Notes: generated by a model from the letters alone, not told the origin. 64,000 nucleotides of DNA from an uncultured Mediterraneibacter sp. (GCA_934309345.1 CAKRDD010000013.1:1-64000), one strand, 5' to 3'; counted from the first letter of the stretch, positions 32,664 through 42,481 are shown. Made by a program: numbers and translations.

Positions 32664-33857
32664 TTACAGATATTTCTTTAAATCGTCAACCTTGTCCAGC
32701 TTCTCCCATGGAAGATCCAGGTCGTTGCGTCCAAAGTGTCCGTAAGCTGCTGTCTGTTTGTAGATCGGTCTTCTCAGATCCAGCATCTTGATGATTCCTG
32801 CCGGACGGAAATCAAAGTTCTCACGAAGAATCTCAACCAGTTTTGTATCAGAAAGTTTTCCTGTTCCGAATGTATCAACTGCGATTGATGTCGGCTGTGC
32901 AACACCGATTGCATAAGAAAGCTGAATCTCACATTTCTTAGCAAGTCCTGCTGCTACAACATTCTTTGCTGCATAACGTGCTGCATATGCTGCAGAACGG
33001 TCTACCTTTGTACAGTCCTTTCCGGAGAAAGCACCGCCGCCGTGACGAGCCATTCCACCGTAAGTATCAACGATGATCTTACGTCCTGTCAGTCCGCTGT
33101 CTCCGTGTGGTCCACCGATCACGAAACGTCCTGTCGGGTTTACAAAGAACTTTGTCTCTTCGTCTACGAGTTCTGCCGGAATAATCTCATCGAATACATA
33201 TTTCTTAATATCCTCATGGATCTGCTCCTGAGTCACATCCGGGTCATGCTGTGTAGAAAGAACAACTGCATCCAGACGCTTTACAGAACCGTCTTCGTTG
33301 TACTCTACCGTAACCTGTGTCTTTCCATCCGGACGAAGGTAAGTAAGTGTTCCGTCTTTACGAACCTTTGTCAGCTGACGTGCAAGCTTATGAGCCATTG
33401 CAACCGGGTAAGGCATATACTCTTCTGTCTCATCAGAAGCATAACCGAACATCATACCCTGGTCTCCTGCTCCGATTGCCTCAATGTCTTTATCTGACAT
33501 CTTATTCTCTTTCGCCTCAAGTGCCTTGTCTACTCCGAGTGCGATATCTGCTGACTGCTCGTCCAGTGTTGTGATCACGCCACATGTATCAGCGTCAAAT
33601 CCATATTTTCCTCTTGTGTATCCGATCTCACGAACAGTGTCACGAACGATCTTCTGGATATCTACATATGCCTGTGTTGTAATCTCTCCCATAACCATTA
33701 CAAGACCTGTTGTACAGCATGTCTCACATGCCACACGGCTCATCGGGTCCTGTCTCATCAGTTCATCAAGGATCGCATCTGAGATCTGGTCACACATCTT
33801 ATCCGGGTGTCCCTCAGTTACTGATTCTGATGTAAATAAAATCTTTTCTCTTTCCAT
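32664..33857 (-). CDS. metK: S-adenosylmethionine synthetase
   Basis: From the ATG at 33857 (AAGGAG eight bases upstream) the protein has 397 residues, the usual length. It starts MEREKILFTSESVTEGHPDK, with the ATP-binding HPDK and GAGDQGMMFGYA and the phosphate loop GGAFSGKD-like segment (HGGGAFSGKDCTKVDRS). It makes SAM from methionine and ATP. A SAM riboswitch upstream gives feedback control. A longer in-frame extension to 33926 has no ribosome binding site. Confidence 0.96.
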   Translation of the reverse strand: MEREKILFTSESVTEGHPDKMCDQISDAILDELMRQDPMSRVACETCCTTGLVMVMGEITTQAYVDIQKIVRDTVREIGYTRGKYGFDADTCGVITTLDEQSADIALGVDKALEAKENKMSDKDIEAIGAGDQGMMFGYASDETEEYMPYPVAMAHKLARQLTKVRKDGTLTYLRPDGKTQVTVEYNEDGSVKRLDAVVLSTQHDPDVTQEQIHEDIKKYVFDEIIPAELVDEETKFFVNPTGRFVIGGPHGDSGLTGRKIIVDTYGGMARHGGGAFSGKDCTKVDRSAAYAARYAAKNVVAAGLAKKCEIQLSYAIGVAQPTSIAVDTFGTGKLSDTKLVEILRENFDFRPAGIIKMLDLRRPIYKQTAAYGHFGRNDLDLPWEKLDKVDDLKKYL

Positions 33858-33937
33858 ATCTGTTCTCCTTTCCGGTTGCTGCACTAACAGCAACTTCTCA
33901 CTTTCTCTCGCTTGTGCTGTCTTCATTTCCTTGCGTA

Positions 33938-34038
33938 AACTATGAGAAACACGCTCCGCGGGTTTCTCAAGTTATCGCGGCAGTCGCCAAGGTCTCGTAC
34001 AAACACGGACTTCGGCTCGTTGCTCGCGTAAATGAAAA
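33938..34038 (-). repeat. ~100-bp dispersed repeat, copy 1
   Basis: This copy and 47819-47919 share about 92% of bases by eye (eight differences in the core 96). It starts with the hairpin AACT-TGAGAAAC / GTTTCTCA-AGTT and continues with a GC-rich part (AAGTTATCGCGGCAGTCGCC, then GGACTTCGGCTCG). It ends at the A-run that forms the T-tract of the riboswitch terminator. It occupies the leader between that terminator and metK. Confidence 0.8.
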
Positions 34039-34059
34039 CAGCCCGCATCAAGCGGACTG
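34034..34059 (-). terminator. Riboswitch terminator of metK
   Basis: On the minus strand CAGTCCGCTTGATGCGGGCTG forms a short GC-rich hairpin followed by TTTTC. It lies about 20 bases after the SAM aptamer and is the expected expression platform. Confidence 0.8.
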
Positions 34060-34077
34060 TCAGTTTATCTTAACAAT

Positions 34078-34182
34078 CCTCTTATTGTTCGAAATAACTC
34101 GCTCAGGTTGGCACCTTCCTATTACGAGGGGTTGCCGCAGCTTCTTAGATCCTTTGTATCTCCACTGCTCTGAATAAGAGAA
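34078..34182 (-). promoter_or_regulatory. SAM-I (S-box) riboswitch
   Basis: On the minus strand the RNA begins CTTATTCAGAGCAGTGGAG and contains the conserved GCGGCAACC, then AAGGTGCCAACCTGAGCGA and closes with AACAATAAGAG, which pairs with the 5' CTCTTATT. These are the P1 stem, kink-turn and SAM-pocket elements of S-box RNAs. Followed by a terminator and metK, it should turn metK off when SAM is high. Confidence 0.93.
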
Positions 34183-34214
34183 AGTATCGTTTATTTAATT
34201 TTGTTTCGTATCAG

Positions 34215-34243
34215 ACTATACAACACCTTGTTGATTATGTCAA
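34215..34243 (-). promoter_or_regulatory. metK promoter
   Basis: On the minus strand TTGACA (34238-34243), a 17-base spacer and TATAGT (34215-34220) place the transcript start near 34208, just before the riboswitch. Confidence 0.85.
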
Positions 34244-34278
34244 TACCGTTTCCTGAAGTTGATAAAACTTTTATATTT

Positions 34279-35748
34279 CTATGATTCTGCATCAACATCT
34301 TTCAACTCCGTGATCACACCTGTATCATCAATTGTAATATTCGGTGAAATCTCCTGCAAATGATCAAAAAGTGCTCTCTGGGATTCTGCATTATTCAGAT
34401 ACTGTGTCTGGCTGTCTTTCTGCTCGCACGGTGTAAAGGACATCTGCTTCAGTCCTTCTGATGTAATCTCAAGATTCAGAAGTCCTGTATATTTTGTCTC
34501 ATCATTAAACCAGAAATCGCCCAGACTGTATACAATCGGTCCATCTTCTGTATATTCAATTCCCTGAAGCACATGAGGATGACCTCCGATCACGATATCT
34601 GCTCCTGACTTCAGGAATTCTTTTCCGTGCTCTGTCTGCGTTGAATTATACATATCCTCATCTTCTGTTCCCCAATGAACATAGGCAATCAGGTAGTCGC
34701 ATTCTTTTGATGCATCTGAAATCAGCTGATTGTACGCTGTCGGATCATAAGAGGTCAGAACGCCTGTTGTTGACTCTGTCGCTTCCGGTGTGAATTTATA
34801 CTGTTCTCCCTCTGAGGCTGCCACAAATCCGATCTTGATTCCATTGATAATATAATAAGTCGGCTGCTTTGCCTCATCCAGATTCGTTCCGCCTCCAACG
34901 TGAGTGATCTTCGCCTGATCCAACAGATCAATCGTATCATCCATCGCATCTGCACCATAATCGTAAATGTGATTATTCGCAATTGAGACAATATCTGTTC
35001 CCATCTGTTCCAGCAACTTCATACGCTCCGGTTTTGCACGGAATACATAATACTTATCCTCCAGCGGAGTACCGCGGTCGCTGATGCAGTATTCATGATT
35101 CAGGAAACAAATATCCGCCGCATTCATCTGATCCAGAATTGTCTTGGAAATGCATTTGGACAAGTCATTTACCGTATCATAATAATCGAGAACATATCCA
35201 TCTTCCTCCAGACAGAGGTCTCCTGCTGCTGTGATCTGCACGGTTCCATTCTCTGCTGCCTTCTTCTCATAGATATGATTCTTCGCAGCGGTAGCTTCAT
35301 CCTTTAATTTTCCTTCGTATGTATCTGACAGAACATGCAAAGTCGCTCCGAAGGAATCATAAATATCCTGTGCTGTTATCTTTTTATTCTTCTGATAAAC
35401 CGGAAATAAATCATCCATCTCTTCAGAATAGTTCTTTCCCAGCCATTTCGTAAACGCTGTAACATCCGACTTTTCCGCTGACACTCCATTATCCGTCAGG
35501 AAAGTGTTGTAGCAGTCATTCAGCGATTCATTCATCTGTGCAATCTCCTGCTCCAGCTGTTTTTTCTGTTCTGCTGCCAGTTTCTTTTTCTTAGCCGCAT
35601 TGACTGCAAAGGCTGCCAGCGCTATGATTACACACAACAAAATACAGCCGGAAATAGTCATTCTTCGTCTGAGCTGTCTGATCCTCTTTTGTTTGATTTC
35701 TTCTCTCTGTCTTTTTCTCCGTTCTTCTGCCTGTTCAAATTCATTCAT
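34279..35748 (-). CDS. CapA-family membrane-anchored protein
   Basis: The 489-residue protein has a basic N-terminus, one membrane helix (ISGCILLCVIIALAAFAV) and a linker, then a CapA/PgsA metallophosphatase-like domain: ITAAGDLCLE, FLNHEYCIS, IVSIANNHIYDYG, YVHWGTEDE and VIGGHPHVLQG. The family takes part in poly-gamma-glutamate or capsule synthesis in some bacteria, but many members have unknown roles. No capBC genes are near. GGAG precedes the chosen ATG at 35748. Confidence 0.85.
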   Translation of the reverse strand: MNEFEQAEERRKRQREEIKQKRIRQLRRRMTISGCILLCVIIALAAFAVNAAKKKKLAAEQKKQLEQEIAQMNESLNDCYNTFLTDNGVSAEKSDVTAFTKWLGKNYSEEMDDLFPVYQKNKKITAQDIYDSFGATLHVLSDTYEGKLKDEATAAKNHIYEKKAAENGTVQITAAGDLCLEEDGYVLDYYDTVNDLSKCISKTILDQMNAADICFLNHEYCISDRGTPLEDKYYVFRAKPERMKLLEQMGTDIVSIANNHIYDYGADAMDDTIDLLDQAKITHVGGGTNLDEAKQPTYYIINGIKIGFVAASEGEQYKFTPEATESTTGVLTSYDPTAYNQLISDASKECDYLIAYVHWGTEDEDMYNSTQTEHGKEFLKSGADIVIGGHPHVLQGIEYTEDGPIVYSLGDFWFNDETKYTGLLNLEITSEGLKQMSFTPCEQKDSQTQYLNNAESQRALFDHLQEISPNITIDDTGVITELKDVDAES

Positions 35749-35861
35749 CGTTCGTTGCTCCTGCTGTTTTCTTATTAATATCCCACCACTGTTTTTCATT
35801 CAACCTGCCTGATCGCCCATTACGCCATAACTCCTGACACATATGTATGACACATAAACTG

Positions 35862-35895
35862 AAAACAGGTATCAGAACTTTCGTTCCGACACCTG
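35862..35895 (-). terminator. murA terminator
   Basis: On the minus strand CAGGTGTCGGAAC-GAAA-GTTCTGATACCTG forms a 13-bp stem with G-U pairs and is followed by TTTTC. It lies ~85 bases after the murA stop. Confidence 0.75.
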
Positions 35896-35980
35896 CATAC
35901 GTTCTAACATCATATTTCTTCGGATTCTGTCTGTATCGGCTCGCTGCCGGCCGCAGCTTGTTATAAACAGTAACCTCGGT

Positions 35981-37273
35981 TTAGCCAACTTTTAATTTGA
36001 ATTTCTGAATCTCTTTTTCACTGGACACTTTCTCAATGATTCCACCCAGACTTCTGAGTTTCTCCTCAAAGCGTTCGTATCCTCTCTGGATATAAACAAT
36101 ATCATCTACGATCGTAATTCCTTCTGTTGCGAGTCCTGCGATACAAAGCGCAGCTCCTGCACGAAGATCCGGCGCGCTGACTCTTGCTGCTGTAAATTTC
36201 TCAACACCCTCGATCGTTGCTGAATTGCCTTCAACTTTGATATTCGCACCCATACGTGCCAGCTCATCTAAATATTTAAAACGATTCTCGAAGATACTTT
36301 CTGTGATCGTACTTGTTCCCTTCGCAAGTGCAAGCACAACCCCGATCTGTGGCTGCATATCTGTCGGATATCCCGGATATGGTAATGTCTTCACCTGTGT
36401 ACTTGTCAGGCGTCCCTTAGCCACTACGCGGACTGCATCATCAAATTCTTCCACTTCACATCCAATATCTACCAGCTTGGAGATTGTTGCGTCTAAATGC
36501 TTCGGAATCACATTGAGCACTGTCACATCTCCGCGTGTTGCTGCAGCGGCAAACATAAATGTTCCTGCTTCGATCTGATCCGGAATAATGGAGTACTCTG
36601 CCTTGTGCAGTGACTTCACTCCACGGATCTTGATCACGTCTGTTCCTGCACCACGGATATTTGCTCCCATGCTGTTCAGGAAGTTCGCTACATCTACAAC
36701 GTGTGGCTCTTTCGCTACGTTCTCCATGATCGTAAGACCGTCTGCCATAGCTGCTGCCATCATTACGTTGATCGTCGCACCTACAGTAACAACATCGAAA
36801 TAAAGATGTGTTCCCTTCAGCTCTTCCGCCTCTGCAACAATCTTACCATACTCGATGTCTACATCTGCTCCAAGTGCACGAAATCCTTTCAGATGCTGAT
36901 CGATCGGTCTGCTTCCGATATTGCATCCTCCCGGAAGTGCTACTTCTGCTCTCTTGTATTTTCCAAGAAGTGCACCTAACAAATAATAAGATGCTCTGAT
37001 CTTCTTGATATAGTCATAATCAATACTGAAATCTCCGATTGTATTTCCATTGATCTTTACTGTATGTCTGTCAATTCTCTGTACCATTGCACCGATTCCC
37101 TCGATTGCCTCCAGCATGACATTAATGTCATTCACATCCGGAAGATTCTCAATCAAAACCGGTTCATCTGCCATGATTGCAGCTGCAAGAATTCCAAGTG
37201 CCGCATTCTTAGCTCCGCCGATTTCAACTTCCCCAACCAGCGGATTACCACCCTTAATAATATATTGCTCCAT
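35981..37273 (-). CDS. murA: UDP-N-acetylglucosamine 1-carboxyvinyltransferase
   Basis: The 430-residue protein starts MEQYIIKGGNPLVGEVEIGG with the KNAAL lysine. The catalytic cysteine loop is LPGGCNIGSRP (C117), so this is a fosfomycin-sensitive Cys type. The fold is the two-domain inside-out barrel. It makes the first committed step of peptidoglycan synthesis. Firmicutes often have two paralogues, and this could be murA or murZ. It appears to be a single-gene unit. Confidence 0.94.
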   Translation of the reverse strand: MEQYIIKGGNPLVGEVEIGGAKNAALGILAAAIMADEPVLIENLPDVNDINVMLEAIEGIGAMVQRIDRHTVKINGNTIGDFSIDYDYIKKIRASYYLLGALLGKYKRAEVALPGGCNIGSRPIDQHLKGFRALGADVDIEYGKIVAEAEELKGTHLYFDVVTVGATINVMMAAAMADGLTIMENVAKEPHVVDVANFLNSMGANIRGAGTDVIKIRGVKSLHKAEYSIIPDQIEAGTFMFAAAATRGDVTVLNVIPKHLDATISKLVDIGCEVEEFDDAVRVVAKGRLTSTQVKTLPYPGYPTDMQPQIGVVLALAKGTSTITESIFENRFKYLDELARMGANIKVEGNSATIEGVEKFTAARVSAPDLRAGAALCIAGLATEGITIVDDIVYIQRGYERFEEKLRSLGGIIEKVSSEKEIQKFKLKVG

Positions 37274-37453
37274 TTTGCACCTCAATTGTCCGATTCTGTG
37301 TTACTGCCCACAGATCCTGTGTTCAGTAACGATTTATTCTTGTGTCTTTGTCTATACGAAAAGAATTATCTACCTTAATTACAATATAATCCATACATAA
37401 CTATAACACAAAATCTTTCATTGTGGAATCCCCTTTTTCTATGACGGTAATAT

Positions 37454-37972
37454 TCACGCTTTATTTTGAGAGTAATCCTCAATAGCATTAAGTACATTTT
37501 CTATTGTTTCTTCAATCTGACAGCCCTCTTCACTGATTGTCACATCTGCATACTTCTCAAAAAGGACTTTTCGCTCGTCATACAGGTCTTTTAATGTCTG
37601 ACCGTCCTTCAAAACAACTCCTCTTTTTTGAGGATTCCTGATTCTCCTCTTTATTGTCTGATAAGAAGCGTGAAGATATACAACAATTCCGATTTCTTTA
37701 AAATGTTTCATTGCTTCTTCGCAATAGACAACACTTCCGCCCGGAGAAATAACCGCATTTTCTGCTTTTATATCACGATTTACCTGATTTTCGATTTTTA
37801 AAAAACCATCATCACCAACTTCTGCTATAATTTCACGCAGAAGCTTTCCTTCTTGTTCCTGAATCAGAAGATCTGAATCTATGAAACCTTTTCCAAGTCT
37901 TTTTGCTACTACAATACCAACTGTACTTTTTCCGACAGCCGGCATACCGATAAATATAAGATTACTTTTCAT
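37454..37972 (-). CDS. aroK: Shikimate kinase
   Basis: The 172-residue protein has the Walker A GMPAVGKST (9-17), the shikimate-binding FIDSDLLI and SPGGSVVY in place of the usual GGG motif, and a lid region with IRNPQKRGVVL. It phosphorylates shikimate in the chorismate pathway. Related small kinases exist, but the DSD and GGS motifs favour AroK. It follows the small unknown gene by 52 bases. Confidence 0.85.
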   Translation of the reverse strand: MKSNLIFIGMPAVGKSTVGIVVAKRLGKGFIDSDLLIQEQEGKLLREIIAEVGDDGFLKIENQVNRDIKAENAVISPGGSVVYCEEAMKHFKEIGIVVYLHASYQTIKRRIRNPQKRGVVLKDGQTLKDLYDERKVLFEKYADVTISEEGCQIEETIENVLNAIEDYSQNKA

Positions 37973-38024
37973 CTGTATCTGTTCCCTTCTTCTGAATCCG
38001 TTTCTTTCGTTGTAATCTGAATGA

Positions 38025-38420
38025 TTATATCACAGATTTTCCTGGCAATGAACAATAACTGTAAATTTTTTGTTTCCTTTTTCTTTGTTCTCCCCTGCGT
38101 CTGTAGATTTCCTGATACAACAGGACTTCTGCCAGGTCTCTTAACATCTGCTCTTCCCCGGCAAACATTTTCTCCTGTTTTTTTACATTTTCGCAAATTC
38201 TACTGCACATGATACGCAACTGCAATTTATCCGGATAAACATCAAACATTACACTCCCCGTATATTCCATCCGGTCACACTCTTCTTCGACATAAGGCAG
38301 TATTCTCTTTGGAAGATCCGGATATAGGCTTTTCATATACTCCAGGTCTGTCCTTTCCGCTCTCTCATCATATTCTGTCTGTATCGGATAGGCCATATAA
38401 TAAGGCAATTTCTGGTACAT
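38025..38420 (-). CDS. Conserved Lachnospiraceae protein of unknown function
   Basis: The 131-residue product starts at the ATG at 38420 after GGGAG. It has YYMAYPIQTEYDERAERTDL, then LPYVEEECDRMEY and LQLRIMCSRI, which I recall as a recurring hypothetical family in this bacterial family. It is soluble and basic at the C-terminus. No function is known. It lies between an FHA protein and shikimate kinase. Confidence 0.65.
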   Translation of the reverse strand: MYQKLPYYMAYPIQTEYDERAERTDLEYMKSLYPDLPKRILPYVEEECDRMEYTGSVMFDVYPDKLQLRIMCSRICENVKKQEKMFAGEEQMLRDLAEVLLYQEIYRRRGEQRKRKQKIYSYCSLPGKSVI

Positions 38421-38570
38421 GCTGCTCACTCCCGCTGACAATAAGTTGTGCCGCCCCTGCTGTCTGCATTCCTGTTGATCGCAGTTTATAAATCCGGCGG
38501 CTATACAACTACTATATGATGTTCCTTACTTAACTGTTACTTTCACACAGCTTCTACATTTTACGCTCTG

Positions 38571-38606
38571 AAAGAAAAAGAAGTCCTGGCTTTTCTGCCG
38601 GACTTC
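38571..38606 (-). terminator. Terminator after the FHA gene
   Basis: On the minus strand GAAGTCCGGC and GCCAGGACTTC pair around a 6-base loop and are followed by TTTTTCTTT. It lies 17 bases after the FHA stop. Confidence 0.8.
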
Positions 38607-38622
38607 CTTGCCTGTAATTTCA

Positions 38623-39213
38623 TTATTCACTTTCTCTTAAGATTCTGAGAATCTCCAGTCTGGTCTCCCCAACGCCGATCACATCTTCTCTCTGAATCTC
38701 TGTCGGACGATCTACTATGATTCCGTTCAGGTATGTTCCATTCTTGGAACCATCATCCATCAGATACAAGCAGTCGCCTCTCTGTATGATCACACAGTGC
38801 TGCTTGGATACTCTTCCATCCTCATGCAGTGGCAGATACTTCTCATAATTATCATTTCTCTTTGCTCTTCCGATTCCAACTTCATCATAGAATATAAAGC
38901 TATATTTCTGCCATGTATCCAGATCTTCCAAGATAATCTTCCACTGTCTTCTCTTTTTAGAAGAACGCTTCGCTGAATCCACAGAACTGTTCTGCCCTGA
39001 ACTGCGTCTCTTCTTTCCCTGCGGCTGATCCTCTTCCTCTTCTGGATCATATCCCTGATCTGCCTTGTAACGTTTTCCTTTCTTGGACTGCTTTCTCCGC
39101 TCTGCGTCCTGTGCCTTATTCTTTTTTACACTTATAAATGTACTGCAAAGAAGTGCGATACTTCCTAAAATCAGCAGTACCATAATCGCCCAATACCACA
39201 TATGCATTATCAC
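38623..39213 (-). CDS. Membrane-anchored FHA-domain protein
   Basis: The 196-residue protein has one N-terminal membrane helix (WAIMVLLILGSIALLCSTFI), a long basic and glutamine-rich linker, and a C-terminal FHA domain with GIGRAKRND, VSKQHCVI and DDGSKNGTYLNG. FHA domains bind phosphothreonine peptides, so it likely docks a Ser/Thr kinase substrate at the membrane. Partner genes are not in the window. It diverges from map. Confidence 0.88.
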   Translation of the reverse strand: MIMHMWYWAIMVLLILGSIALLCSTFISVKKNKAQDAERRKQSKKGKRYKADQGYDPEEEEDQPQGKKRRSSGQNSSVDSAKRSSKKRRQWKIILEDLDTWQKYSFIFYDEVGIGRAKRNDNYEKYLPLHEDGRVSKQHCVIIQRGDCLYLMDDGSKNGTYLNGIIVDRPTEIQREDVIGVGETRLEILRILRESE

Positions 39214-39342
39214 TCCTATCTGAATCTTAATCGTACTATATTTTTACGTTCTCGGCAAGCATAACATGTATCTTTTTGTCGAATTATGTGATAAAATAAG
39301 TAGAAACAGTGAAAATAAGTGATTTTTAGAAGAGGTAATATC

Positions 39343-40206
39343 ATGGAAAGAAATGAATTGTGCTGGTGCGGCAGCGGCAAAAAATATAAAAAGTGCCATA
39401 TGCCGATCGAAGAAAAGATAATGATGCATGCTGAACGTGGTGAGATTGTTCCGACACGTAAGATTTTAAAGACTCCATTCCAGATTGAAAAGATCAGAAA
39501 AAGTGCTGAGCTTAATACAGCGATCCTGGATGAAGTTGCAAGACAGATCCACATTGGAATGAGCACACAGGAGATCGATGACATCGTATATCGTTTCACA
39601 AAAGAGCACGGTGGTATCCCGGCTCCGCTCAATTATCAGGGATTCCCTAAGAGCGTGTGTACTTCTATTAACAACGAGATCTGCCATGGTATCCCGGATG
39701 AGAATATCATTCTGGAAGAAGGCGATATTATCAATGTTGACGTATCCACTATTCTTGACGGATATTTTTCTGATGCATCCCGTATGTTCAAGATGGGAAA
39801 AGTATCGGAACGTGCAGAGCGCATCGTCCGCGTTACAGAAGAATGTGTAAAACTCGGACTTGAGGCAGCGAAGCCTTGGGGACATTTAGGTGATATCGCA
39901 GATGCGATCAATACACATGCCCGTGCAAACGGATACTCTGTTGTAGAGGATATCGGCGGACACGGTGTCGGTCTGGAATTCCATGAGGATCCTTTTGTCA
40001 GCTATGTCACACCAAAGGGAAGTGAGATGCTTCTCGTTCCAGGTATGATGTTCACGATCGAACCAATGATCAACGAAGGCAGTCCTGACTTCTTCGTAGA
40101 TGAGGACAATGACTGGACTGTTTATACAATGGATGACGGTCTTTCTGCTCAGATTGAGTACATGGTACTCATCACAGAGAATGGAGCAGAGGTTCTGACA
40201 AAATAA
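39343..40206 (+). CDS. map: Methionine aminopeptidase with N-terminal SEC-C motif
   Basis: From the ATG at 39343 (AGAGGTAAT upstream) the protein has 287 residues. The first 20 residues form a SEC-C zinc motif (CWCGSGKKYKKCH), typical of the longer MAP type in Clostridia. The pita-bread fold has metal ligands in NVDVST, DASRMF, GHGVGLEFHE, TIEPM and QIEYM. It removes the initiator methionine. It may be a second MAP beside a ribosomal-operon copy. Confidence 0.93.
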   Translation: MERNELCWCGSGKKYKKCHMPIEEKIMMHAERGEIVPTRKILKTPFQIEKIRKSAELNTAILDEVARQIHIGMSTQEIDDIVYRFTKEHGGIPAPLNYQGFPKSVCTSINNEICHGIPDENIILEEGDIINVDVSTILDGYFSDASRMFKMGKVSERAERIVRVTEECVKLGLEAAKPWGHLGDIADAINTHARANGYSVVEDIGGHGVGLEFHEDPFVSYVTPKGSEMLLVPGMMFTIEPMINEGSPDFFVDEDNDWTVYTMDDGLSAQIEYMVLITENGAEVLTK

Positions 40207-40232
40207 TAATACCAGGACCCCAATATCAAAAC

Positions 40233-40280
40233 AAATACGGGATGAACAGATATTAAAACTGCTCACCCCGTATTTTTATT
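40233..40280 (+). terminator. map terminator
   Basis: AAATACGGGATGAACAG pairs with CTGCTCACCCCGTATTT (one mismatch and G-U pairs) and is followed by TTATT on the plus strand. The A-rich left side may also serve the convergent glycosidase. Confidence 0.75.
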
Positions 40281-40328
40281 ATTCTCGCATAATGCTTTTT
40301 CTTTATCTGCAAGATACCGTTTCATTTC

Positions 40329-42386
40329 TTACGGCATCAGTCTCAGCGCTTCCACCGGTTTCAGCACGATCGCAGAATGAGATCCCATATTCAGGACAAT
40401 CTCTCCATCTTGTACGATATACTCGTCATATTCTGTCGTATAACCGTTTTCATAAGAGTAGATCAGTCGTTTCATCCGTCCTTCCATCTCTACACCCGCA
40501 TACCATACCGGTACGGTCACTGTACGAAGTTCGTCACTGTTATTCACAACGACTACAACCTGTTCATCCGCCTCAAATCTTCCATAGGCCAGCAGATTTT
40601 CATCAGACGTCAGCAGCTTGATAGAACCCTTTTTCAACGGCTTCTCTTCCTTGTGGATACGGATGACTTCTTTGTGGAATGCCTGAAGTTCCTTGTCTTC
40701 GTTTCCCCATGGGAAAGTTCTCCGGTTATCCGGGTCGGTGAATCCACAAAGTCCTGCCTCATCACCATAATAAATCGTCGGCGCACCGATCCAGGTCATC
40801 TGCATAATAACCGCTTCTCGTAAGATTGCCTTATTCACATCCTTTTCAGCTGCTTCTGTTCCAAGCTGTGCCACACGTCCTGCCTTGTGGTTTGTACGTG
40901 TCAGGAAACGAGAATGATCATGGTTTGAAAGTTCATTCATTGCCACCTGAAGAGATGGTGTCAGCATACTTGCCATAAAATGGCGCATTGCTCCGACAAA
41001 GTTATCCGCATTTCCACACAGATCCGGACGGTATTCATCACTATGCTTCTCCATACCTGTCAAAAACCAGGTCAGCGGTTCCATAAATGCGTCATAATTC
41101 ATAACGCTGTCCCACTCATCTCCCTGAAGCCAATCCTGCGGATCTCCATAATGTTCTGCCAATATAATTGCATCCGGATTCGCATCTTTGACTTCCTTTC
41201 GGAATCTCTTCCAGAAGATATGGTTGTATTCATTACTGAATCCAAGGTCCGCTGCAACATCAAGACGCCATCCATCTACGTTATACGGCGGTGATACCCA
41301 TTTTCTTCCGATATCCATAATGTACTGCTCAAGCTGTGGAGAATCCTCATAATCGAGCTTTGGCAGTGTATCATGTCCCCACCAGCCATCATATGTTCCG
41401 TTATAAGGCCAGAGTTCATTTCTCGCATCATGGAACAGGAAAAAGCTGTTATATGGACTTTCTTTACTCACATACGCTCCCTTCGGATAATCCGGCTGCG
41501 GCTCATAGATACGTTCTCTATCCATCCATTTGTTAAAAGAGCCACAATGATTGAATACACCATCCAGAATCACACGCATTCCACGCTTATGCATCTCTTC
41601 TACCAGTTTGATAAACAACTGATTACTTGCCTCAAGATTGCGGATATCTCCTGTGCGCTGCTGATACTTTGTCGCATGGATATTATCCTTTGCACCTGCC
41701 GGAAGTACTTCTCCGTCATCCACAACAATCTTTCCGTAATGCGGATCTATGTAATCATAATCCTGAATATCATACTTATGATTCGATGGAGAAACGAACA
41801 ATGGATTGAAATAAATAACTTCAACCCCAAGATCCTGCAGATAATCCAGCTTATCTAAAACACCCTGTAAATCTCCGCCGTAAAAATTACGGATATCCAT
41901 TGCTTCCGGTGCCTGATTCCAGTCCTTTACCTTGCGGCTTGGTGCCCCAATATAAATATATTCGTTATCCTCCACATCATTTGTCGGATCTCCATTATAA
42001 AAACGATCAACGAAGATCTGGTACATCACAGCGCCTTTCGCCCACTCGGGTGTCTTAAATCCCGGCGAAATAATAAAGTCATAATAGTTTTCTTTCCGCT
42101 CAGTTATACCATACCTACTATAAAAACAGATCTCCGCTCCCTGCTTGATCTCGAAACAATATCTTAAGATATCCTCGCCAAGCTGATACTCGATCTCGTA
42201 GAAGTCAAATTCACCATTCGTACATGTCTTCCACATAGGATACTCCTGTTCTCCGATGTGAAGTTTCACTTCATCAACATCATTGTGTGCCGTACGAAAT
42301 CGCAACACTACTTTTTCATTTATCTCAGGCTCTGCCGGACAGACATAATCACCTGTACCGTCACAAAACAGTGCTTCTCTATTCAC
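40329..42386 (-). CDS. GH13 alpha-glucan hydrolase (neopullulanase/cyclomaltodextrinase-like)
   Basis: The 685-residue enzyme has an N-terminal beta-domain (~1-110), a (beta/alpha)8 barrel and a C-terminal beta-domain. Barrel motifs: VIYFNPLF, GVFNHCG (DGVFNH), GWRLDVAADL (nucleophile D), IILAEHYGD (acid E) and ELSNHDHSR (NHD). YQIFVDRFYNGD also fits the neopullulanase branch. There is no signal peptide, so it acts in the cytoplasm on maltodextrins or imported glucans. It lies convergent to map as an isolated gene. Confidence 0.9.
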   Translation of the reverse strand: MNREALFCDGTGDYVCPAEPEINEKVVLRFRTAHNDVDEVKLHIGEQEYPMWKTCTNGEFDFYEIEYQLGEDILRYCFEIKQGAEICFYSRYGITERKENYYDFIISPGFKTPEWAKGAVMYQIFVDRFYNGDPTNDVEDNEYIYIGAPSRKVKDWNQAPEAMDIRNFYGGDLQGVLDKLDYLQDLGVEVIYFNPLFVSPSNHKYDIQDYDYIDPHYGKIVVDDGEVLPAGAKDNIHATKYQQRTGDIRNLEASNQLFIKLVEEMHKRGMRVILDGVFNHCGSFNKWMDRERIYEPQPDYPKGAYVSKESPYNSFFLFHDARNELWPYNGTYDGWWGHDTLPKLDYEDSPQLEQYIMDIGRKWVSPPYNVDGWRLDVAADLGFSNEYNHIFWKRFRKEVKDANPDAIILAEHYGDPQDWLQGDEWDSVMNYDAFMEPLTWFLTGMEKHSDEYRPDLCGNADNFVGAMRHFMASMLTPSLQVAMNELSNHDHSRFLTRTNHKAGRVAQLGTEAAEKDVNKAILREAVIMQMTWIGAPTIYYGDEAGLCGFTDPDNRRTFPWGNEDKELQAFHKEVIRIHKEEKPLKKGSIKLLTSDENLLAYGRFEADEQVVVVVNNSDELRTVTVPVWYAGVEMEGRMKRLIYSYENGYTTEYDEYIVQDGEIVLNMGSHSAIVLKPVEALRLMP

Positions 42387-42436
42387 CTGTTTAGCCTCCT
42401 TTAACTCAATTCTTAAAACTATTCTAAAATAGAACC

Positions 42437-42481
42437 AAAATACCCCCGGCCAACACGGGATTGCCCGCCGGCAGAGGGTAT
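42437..42481 (-). terminator. ftsH operon terminator
   Basis: On the minus strand ATACCCTCTGCCGGC and GCCGGGGGTAT pair in a GC-rich hairpin followed by TTTTGG. It lies 36 bases after the ftsH stop. Confidence 0.7.
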
